A DNA stretch of 33,789 nt from Candidatus Allocopromorpha excrementigallinarum (GTDB lineage Bacteria; Bacillota; Clostridia; Peptostreptococcales; Anaerovoracaceae): contig DVMP01000087.1 in assembly GCA_018714925.1 (NCBI GenBank), positions 1-33,789 on the forward strand, in the 5' to 3' direction. Positions within the stretch are counted from its first letter, which is position 1. Every line of letters begins with the position of its first letter. The notes under the pieces were generated by a model that was given only the letters and a program-made list of their open reading frames with translations, did not search any database and was not told where the DNA came from. The position numbers and the translations under genes are program-made. Below, in pieces: positions 27,737-33,789 of the stretch.

Positions 27737-29019
27737 TGGAGATGCTCAGGACTGTCGCGAAGGCTTGGAATATTCCCGATATAAGAAAAAAGATAATATT
27801 TACTCTGGCGATGCTTTTCATATTCAGAATAGGATCCCAGATACCTGTACCGGGGATAGACAGGGAAGTCCTGGCTCAGGCCTTTGACAGCGAAACGGGA
27901 CTTTTTGCTCTGTTTAATCTGTTTTCAGGCGGAGCATTCAGCCAGTTTACGATATTCGCGCTGAGCATCACGCCGTATATAACAGCTACTATAATACTTC
28001 AGCTTCTTACCATAGCCATTCCTTCACTGGAAAGGCTGGCAAAGGAAGGAACAGAAGGAAGGAAGAAGATCGCCACGTATACGCGTTATCTTACGGTTGC
28101 GCTGGCGATAGTCCAGGCTATAGGAGTATCTGTGGGACTTTTCAGGCAGGCTCTTATAAGCACGGATGTATTCTCCGTAACTGTTATAGTGCTGGTGCTT
28201 ACGGCAGGAACCACATTTCTCATGTGGCTGGGAGAACAGATTAACGAGCACGGTATAGGAAACGGCATATCCCTTATAATATTCGCGGGAATAATATCAA
28301 GACTTCCTTCAGCTATAGAAGAAATTTGGGCAAGAGTACAGGATGGAAGCATGAGCGTCGTTACCCTTATAATATTCCTCATTTTCTGCCTGCTGGTAAT
28401 AGTAGGCATAATAGAGGTGCAGCAGGGACAGAGAAGGATACCCGTACAGTACGCGAAAAGAGTTGTAGGAAGAAAGATGTATGGAGGCCAGGCAACCCAC
28501 ATACCTCTCAAGGTGAACCAGGCGGGAGTTATACCTGTAATCTTCGCCATGTCATTCCTGCAGTTTCCGCTGACAATAACCTATTTTATGGACGCTGACA
28601 GCGGAGTTGCAGCATGGATAGAAAAATGGCTTTCACCTATGGGCTCGCCGGGAGTTTGGGTTTACGCGGCATTTAATGTAGCGCTGATAATATTCTTCAC
28701 ATATTTCTATACATCCGTAACCTTCAATCCTCTTGAAGTAGCGCAGAATATGAAAGCCAACGGAGGATTTATCCCGGGAATAAGGCCGGGAAAAGCGACC
28801 GTTGAATACCTGAACAAAGTAATGACAAGAATCACATTTGTAGGAGCGCTGTTCCTGGCGGCAGTGGCCATACTTCCAACAATAGTGAGCCAGCTGGGAG
28901 GTCTCAACTTCCACTTTGGAGGAACCTCTCTGCTTATTGCCGTGGGAGTGGCTCTCGACACTATGAAGCAGCTTGAGAATCAAATGGTTATGAGAAATTA
29001 TCAGGGATTCCTGAAGTAA
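27736..29019 (+). CDS. secY: Preprotein translocase subunit SecY
   Basis: 427 aa, ten TM segments; SQIPVPGID, LGEQINEHGIGNGISLIIFAGI. Confidence 0.99.
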   Translation: MEMLRTVAKAWNIPDIRKKIIFTLAMLFIFRIGSQIPVPGIDREVLAQAFDSETGLFALFNLFSGGAFSQFTIFALSITPYITATIILQLLTIAIPSLERLAKEGTEGRKKIATYTRYLTVALAIVQAIGVSVGLFRQALISTDVFSVTVIVLVLTAGTTFLMWLGEQINEHGIGNGISLIIFAGIISRLPSAIEEIWARVQDGSMSVVTLIIFLIFCLLVIVGIIEVQQGQRRIPVQYAKRVVGRKMYGGQATHIPLKVNQAGVIPVIFAMSFLQFPLTITYFMDADSGVAAWIEKWLSPMGSPGVWVYAAFNVALIIFFTYFYTSVTFNPLEVAQNMKANGGFIPGIRPGKATVEYLNKVMTRITFVGALFLAAVAILPTIVSQLGGLNFHFGGTSLLIAVGVALDTMKQLENQMVMRNYQGFLK

Positions 29020-29060
29020 TGAGTTTAAAGGTAATTTCAGAGATCTGATGGAGGTATAAT

Positions 29061-29705
29061 ATGAATCTGATACTGTTAGGCCCTCCGGGCGCGGGAAAAG
29101 GCACCCAGGCTGCCAAGATAATTGAGAAATACAATATTCCTCATATCTCGACAGGCGATATATTCAGAAAGAATATAAAGGAAGGCACGGAGCTTGGAAA
29201 GAAAGCTCAGGAATATATGAACAAAGGAGAGCTTGTACCTGATGAGCTGGTGGTTGAAATAGCTACGGACAGACTGAAGGAGGAAGACTGCAGAGAGGGA
29301 TTTCTTCTGGATGGATTTCCGAGAACTGTTTTCCAGGCTGAGAAGCTGGATGAATTTCTGGCAGGCAGAGGAGAAAAAATAGATCATGTTCTCGATATAG
29401 ACGTGGATAAGGAAGAGCTCATGGTAAGGCTTACAGGCAGAAGAGTCTGCAAAAAGTGCGGAGCTTCTTTCCATGTTGTAAATATTCCGCCTAAAAAAGA
29501 GGGTGTCTGCGATAACTGCGGTGGAGAGCTGGAGCAGAGAAAGGACGATAACGAAGAGACTGCCGCCAACAGAATCGAGGTCTACAACAAGGAAACAAAA
29601 CCTTTGATAGATTACTATGAAAAAGCCGGAAATATAACTCATATCGACGGAACCATAGGTCTGGAAAACGTATTTAACACTATAGTAAGCGTGTTAGGTG
29701 AGTAA
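29061..29705 (+). CDS. adk: Adenylate kinase (Cys4 LID)
   Basis: [36 protein letters not shown]...CDNCGG. Confidence 0.99.
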   Translation: MNLILLGPPGAGKGTQAAKIIEKYNIPHISTGDIFRKNIKEGTELGKKAQEYMNKGELVPDELVVEIATDRLKEEDCREGFLLDGFPRTVFQAEKLDEFLAGRGEKIDHVLDIDVDKEELMVRLTGRRVCKKCGASFHVVNIPPKKEGVCDNCGGELEQRKDDNEETAANRIEVYNKETKPLIDYYEKAGNITHIDGTIGLENVFNTIVSVLGE

Positions 29706-29707
29706 GT

Positions 29708-30460
29708 ATGATCATTATTAAATCCGATGATGAAATAGATCTGATGAGAGAGTCAGGAAAGGTCACGGCTTTCATACTTAAAGAGCTTGAAAACATTATA
29801 AAACCGGGAATGTCCACAGAGGATATAGACAGCTTCGTAGAGGAAACCATACGGGGAAGGGGAATGATCCCCACCTTTAAGGGCTACGGAGGCTTTCCCG
29901 CCAGCGCCTGCGTGTCGGTAAATGAAGAAGTGGTCCACGGTATACCTGATAAAAAAAGGATACTGAAGGAAGGAGATATAGTGAGCGTAGACGTAGGGTC
30001 AACCTATAAGGGCTACGTAAGCGACGCGGCGAGGACGTACCCTGTAGGGCGGATAAGCGATATCGCTCAGAAGCTCATAGACGTAACAAGGGAAAGCTTT
30101 TTCGCGGGAATAGAATTCTGCAGGGTTGGATGCCGGCTGTCCGATATCTCCCATGCCGTTCAGGTGAAGGCCGAAAGCGAAGGATTTTCCGTAATAAGGG
30201 ATTTTGTAGGTCACGGCGTGGGACAGAACATGCACGAGGATCCGCAGATTCCCAATTACGGCAGACCGGGAAGAGGACCCAGGCTTGTCAAAGGCATGGT
30301 CTTTGCCATAGAGCCCATGATATGTCAGGGAGGATATGATGTAAGGACTCTCTCCAATGATTGGACGGTGGTCACCCTGGACGGAAAACTGTCAGCTCAT
30401 TATGAGAATACTGTAGTTGTAACGGACGGTGAGCCGGAATTGCTCACATTAGCTTACTAA
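29708..30460 (+). CDS. map: Type I methionyl aminopeptidase
   Basis: [58 protein letters not shown]. Confidence 0.98.
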   Translation: MIIIKSDDEIDLMRESGKVTAFILKELENIIKPGMSTEDIDSFVEETIRGRGMIPTFKGYGGFPASACVSVNEEVVHGIPDKKRILKEGDIVSVDVGSTYKGYVSDAARTYPVGRISDIAQKLIDVTRESFFAGIEFCRVGCRLSDISHAVQVKAESEGFSVIRDFVGHGVGQNMHEDPQIPNYGRPGRGPRLVKGMVFAIEPMICQGGYDVRTLSNDWTVVTLDGKLSAHYENTVVVTDGEPELLTLAY

Positions 30461-30476
30461 AAGCGAGGTGTTGAAA

Positions 30477-30698
30477 ATGGCTAAGAAGGACGTCATAGAA
30501 GCGGAAGGCAAGGTAATAGAAGCACAGCCCAACGCGATGTTTATTGTGGAGCTTGAGACAGGTCACAAGGTCCTGGCTCACGTTTCGGGAAAAATAAGAA
30601 CAAACTATATAAGGATAATCCCCGGAGATAAGGTAAAGGTGGAGCTCTCGCCTTACGATCTTACGCGAGGAAGGATTACATGGAGAGGAAAGGCCTGA
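30477..30698 (+). CDS. infA: Translation initiation factor IF-1
   Basis: [41 protein letters not shown]. Confidence 0.98.
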   Translation: MAKKDVIEAEGKVIEAQPNAMFIVELETGHKVLAHVSGKIRTNYIRIIPGDKVKVELSPYDLTRGRITWRGKA

Positions 30699-30721
30699 GG
30701 GGCTTTCCAATGAAAAGGTAG

Positions 30722-30865
<144 letters not shown>

Positions 30866-30989
30866 ATTCGAGAAATTATTTCTCACAGTATATTAAAAGG
30901 TACAGTACAGAGAACATCCCGTTTATATTACTATCTGCCGATGAGATATCGGCGAGAAAGGTGACGGAAGATGGGAACAGGAGGAAAAT

Positions 30990-31358
30990 ATGGCTCGTAT
31001 AGCCGGTGTAGACTTACCAAACGAAAAAAGAATCGAAGCAGGTCTTACCTATATCTACGGAATAGGCTGGGCGACTTCAAAAAAAATCCTGGAGAAGACC
31101 GGAATCAATCCTGACACCAGAGTAAAGGACCTCACAGAGGAAGAGGCCGGTAAGATCAGAAAGGTCATAGAAGCCGAGTACATGGTTGAAGGCGACCTTA
31201 GAAGAGATGTTAACATGAACATCAAGAGACTCATGGAAATCGGATGCTACAGAGGCATCAGACACAGAAGAGGTCTGCCTGTAAGAGGGCAGAAGACAAA
31301 GACAAACGCCAGAACAAGAAAAGGTCCTAAAAAGACCGTAGGAAGAAAGAAGAAGTAA
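30990..31358 (+). CDS. rpsM: 30S ribosomal protein S13
   Basis: [26 protein letters not shown]. Confidence 0.99.
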   Translation: MARIAGVDLPNEKRIEAGLTYIYGIGWATSKKILEKTGINPDTRVKDLTEEEAGKIRKVIEAEYMVEGDLRRDVNMNIKRLMEIGCYRGIRHRRGLPVRGQKTKTNARTRKGPKKTVGRKKK

Positions 31359-31373
31359 AGGAGGTAGGATGAT

Positions 31374-31772
31374 ATGGCTAAAGCTGTAAAAAAGGCTGTA
31401 AGAAAAAAGAGAAGAGAACGTAAAAATGTTGAAAAAGGCCAGGCTCATATCCAGGCTACCTTTAACAATACATTAGTTACCCTGACGGATATGGCGGGAA
31501 ACGCCCTTTCCTGGTCAAGTGCAGGCTCCCTGGGCTTTAAGGGTTCGAGAAAATCAACGCCGTTCGCCGCCCAGTCAGCGGCGGAGGAAGCGGCAAGAGC
31601 CGCTATGGAACACGGACTTAAGACCGTAGAGGTTTACGTAAAGGGTCCAGGCTCCGGAAGAGAAGCTGCCATAAGAGCGCTCCAGACGGCAGGACTTGAA
31701 ATCACAATGATAAAAGATATCACACCTATACCGCACAACGGCTGCAGACCGCCGAAGCGCAGAAGAGTCTGA
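31374..31772 (+). CDS. rpsK: 30S ribosomal protein S11
   Basis: [46 protein letters not shown]. Confidence 0.99.
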   Translation: MAKAVKKAVRKKRRERKNVEKGQAHIQATFNNTLVTLTDMAGNALSWSSAGSLGFKGSRKSTPFAAQSAAEEAARAAMEHGLKTVEVYVKGPGSGREAAIRALQTAGLEITMIKDITPIPHNGCRPPKRRRV

Positions 31773-31793
31773 TGAGAAGGGAGGAAAAGAATT

Positions 31794-32381
31794 ATGGCAG
31801 TAAACAGAGATCCGATTTTGAAGAGATGCAGATCCCTTCAGATAGATCCTAGTCACTTAGGCATTTTCAAGGAGTCAAAGAGAACTCCTCAGAGAAGTAC
31901 GAGAAAAATGAGCGATTTTGGTTTGCAGCTTCGTGAGAAGCAGAGGGCCAAGTTCATCTATGGGATTCAGGAAAAGCAGTTTAGAAATACATTTGAAAAA
32001 GCAGCCAAAAAGAAGGGGATAACCGGTGAGAACTTCCTTATAATGCTTGAGAAGAGGCTGGACAATGTGGTTTACAGAATGGGGCTTTCCACTACGAGAA
32101 GGGAAGCCAGACAGCTTGTTGTTCACAGCCATTTCCTGGTAAACGGCAAAAAGGTAAACATACCTTCCTATCAGGTAAAGCCGGGTGATGTTATCAAGGT
32201 AAAGGAAAAGAGCGTAAGCTCTCCTAAGTTCCAGGAGATAAAGGAAATGACAGTCGGTATTCCCGAGTGGCTTACAGTTGACAGAGAAAAGCTTGAAGGT
32301 ACAGTAGTAGCGGATCCTACGAGAGAACAGATAGACACCCCAATCGAAGAACGCCTGATCGTCGAATTCTACTCCAAATAG
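31794..32381 (+). CDS. rpsD: 30S ribosomal protein S4 (lacks N-terminal Cys4 zinc motif)
   Basis: [51 protein letters not shown]. Confidence 0.98.
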   Translation: MAVNRDPILKRCRSLQIDPSHLGIFKESKRTPQRSTRKMSDFGLQLREKQRAKFIYGIQEKQFRNTFEKAAKKKGITGENFLIMLEKRLDNVVYRMGLSTTRREARQLVVHSHFLVNGKKVNIPSYQVKPGDVIKVKEKSVSSPKFQEIKEMTVGIPEWLTVDREKLEGTVVADPTREQIDTPIEERLIVEFYSK

Positions 32382-32428
32382 TAAAGTGACTGACCGTTAC
32401 AGTCTTGGAATGAAAAGGAGGGTTTTGA

Positions 32429-33376
32429 GTGATAGAAATCGAAAAACCGACAATCGAATGTGTATTTTCAAACGACGATCCCAACTACGGGAAATTCGTA
32501 GTAGAGCCGCTTGAGAGGGGATACGGCACTACTCTCGGAAACAGCCTGAGAAGAATACTCTTAAGCTCACTTCCCGGCGTAGCCGTTACATCGGTGAAGA
32601 TAGACGGTATTCTCCACGAGTTTTCAACTATTCCGGGAGTTAAGGAGGATGTTACGGAAATCATTCTCAACCTTAAAAAGCTGGCTGTAAAGCTCAACGG
32701 GGAAAATTCAAAGCGAGTGCTGATAAACGCCATAGGACCCAAGGAGGTTACGGCGGCTGACATACTGGGAGATTCCGATGTGGAGATATTCAATCCGGAG
32801 CTTCACATAGCGACACTGGAGGAAAACGCTACTCTCATAATGGAGATAAACATGGAAAAGGGAAGAGGATATGTGTCCGCCGAAATGAACAAGGATGAGA
32901 ATACGCCTATATCCGTAATTCCTACAGACTCCATCTTTACTCCTGTGAGAAAGGTGAACTTCACCGTGGAAAACACCAGAGTCGGCCAGGTAACAGACTA
33001 TGACAAGCTCATACTTGAAATATGGACCGACGGCTCCATATCGCCGAGCGAGGGCGTATCCATAGGAGCCAAGATAATGCAGGAGCACCTCAGCCTCTTT
33101 GTGGAGCTTACGGATTCCACGGAGGGCATGGAGATAATGGTGGAAAAGGAAGAAAATCAGAAGGAAAAGGCCCTTGAAATGACCATCGAGGAGCTGGAGC
33201 TTTCAGTACGTTCCTTCAACTGCCTCAAGAGGGCGGCCATCAACACTGTTGAAGAATTGACTCACAGAAGCGAAGAAGACATGATGAAGGTTCGAAACCT
33301 GGGCAAAAAATCCCTTGATGAAGTCAAGCACAAGCTGGATGAACTTGGTTTGAGCCTGAGACAGAGCGACGAATAA
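32429..33376 (+). CDS. rpoA: DNA-directed RNA polymerase subunit alpha (GTG start)
   Basis: [38 protein letters not shown]; alpha-[25 protein letters not shown]. Confidence 0.99.
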   Translation: MIEIEKPTIECVFSNDDPNYGKFVVEPLERGYGTTLGNSLRRILLSSLPGVAVTSVKIDGILHEFSTIPGVKEDVTEIILNLKKLAVKLNGENSKRVLINAIGPKEVTAADILGDSDVEIFNPELHIATLEENATLIMEINMEKGRGYVSAEMNKDENTPISVIPTDSIFTPVRKVNFTVENTRVGQVTDYDKLILEIWTDGSISPSEGVSIGAKIMQEHLSLFVELTDSTEGMEIMVEKEENQKEKALEMTIEELELSVRSFNCLKRAAINTVEELTHRSEEDMMKVRNLGKKSLDEVKHKLDELGLSLRQSDE

Positions 33377-33395
33377 CAGATAGGAGGATGCAGTT

Positions 33396-33737
33396 ATGCC
33401 AGGATACAGAAAATTAGGCAGATCTTCGGCTCACAGAAAAGCGATGCTGAGAAATCTGGTAACTGACCTTTTCAGAGAGGGAAGGATCACCACTACAGAT
33501 ACCAGGGCAAAGGAAGCCAGAAGACAGGCTGAAAAAATGATAACTCTTGCCAAGCGCGGCGACCTTCACGCGAGACGTCAGGTATTGGCATATGTTTACG
33601 ATGAAACAGTAGTATCAAAGCTCTTTGACGAGATCGCCCCTAACTATGAAGACAGACAGGGCGGATACACGAGAATACTCAAGCTGGGACCAAGGCAGGG
33701 AGACAACGCTGAGATGGTTTTCCTGGAGCTGGTTTAA
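33396..33737 (+). CDS. rplQ: 50S ribosomal protein L17
   Basis: [26 protein letters not shown]. Confidence 0.99.
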   Translation: MPGYRKLGRSSAHRKAMLRNLVTDLFREGRITTTDTRAKEARRQAEKMITLAKRGDLHARRQVLAYVYDETVVSKLFDEIAPNYEDRQGGYTRILKLGPRQGDNAEMVFLELV

Positions 33738-33789
33738 AACCCCAAGCAGTAAGGTGAAAAGGACAGAGCAGAAGGCGGAAAAAAGCTTT

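Overview
The window is a core-genome segment of a Firmicutes/Clostridia-type bacterium. That assignment is an inference from gene content and from type-Z S14 and Cys-type L36. The right half (about 18.27-33.74 kb) is a complete, collinear S10-spc-alpha ribosomal cluster from rpsJ to rplQ, with secY, adk, map, infA, rpmJ and rpoA. The left half holds: a GT2 glycosyltransferase + YfhO pair; a MocR/GntR-type regulator divergent from an ECF-transporter S component; a PiT phosphate transporter + DUF47 pair; aroD-ecfA1-ecfA2-ecfT-trmB; a minus-strand M23/SpoIIQ-like protein; an aminotransferase; a YdbC-like protein; a TGS/uridine-kinase-like nucleoside kinase; a PfkB kinase; and a LUD-domain protein. 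I see no CRISPR array, rRNA, tRNA, prophage or transposon. The signals I consider most worth following are: (1) the MocR regulator has Thr where the PLP Schiff-base Lys is expected (FSTTLFAAVKISY versus FSK..); (2) a ~270-nt leader upstream of rpsJ has mutually exclusive helices and a terminator-like hairpin, behind a near-consensus promoter with phased A-tracts; (3) the intergenic gaps before rpsH and rpsM are hairpin-rich; (4) the YfhO C-terminal tail is encoded entirely antisense to the regulator gene; (5) S3 carries a long Arg/Asp then Ala/Glu tail. All structures were read by eye; no folding or database search was run.
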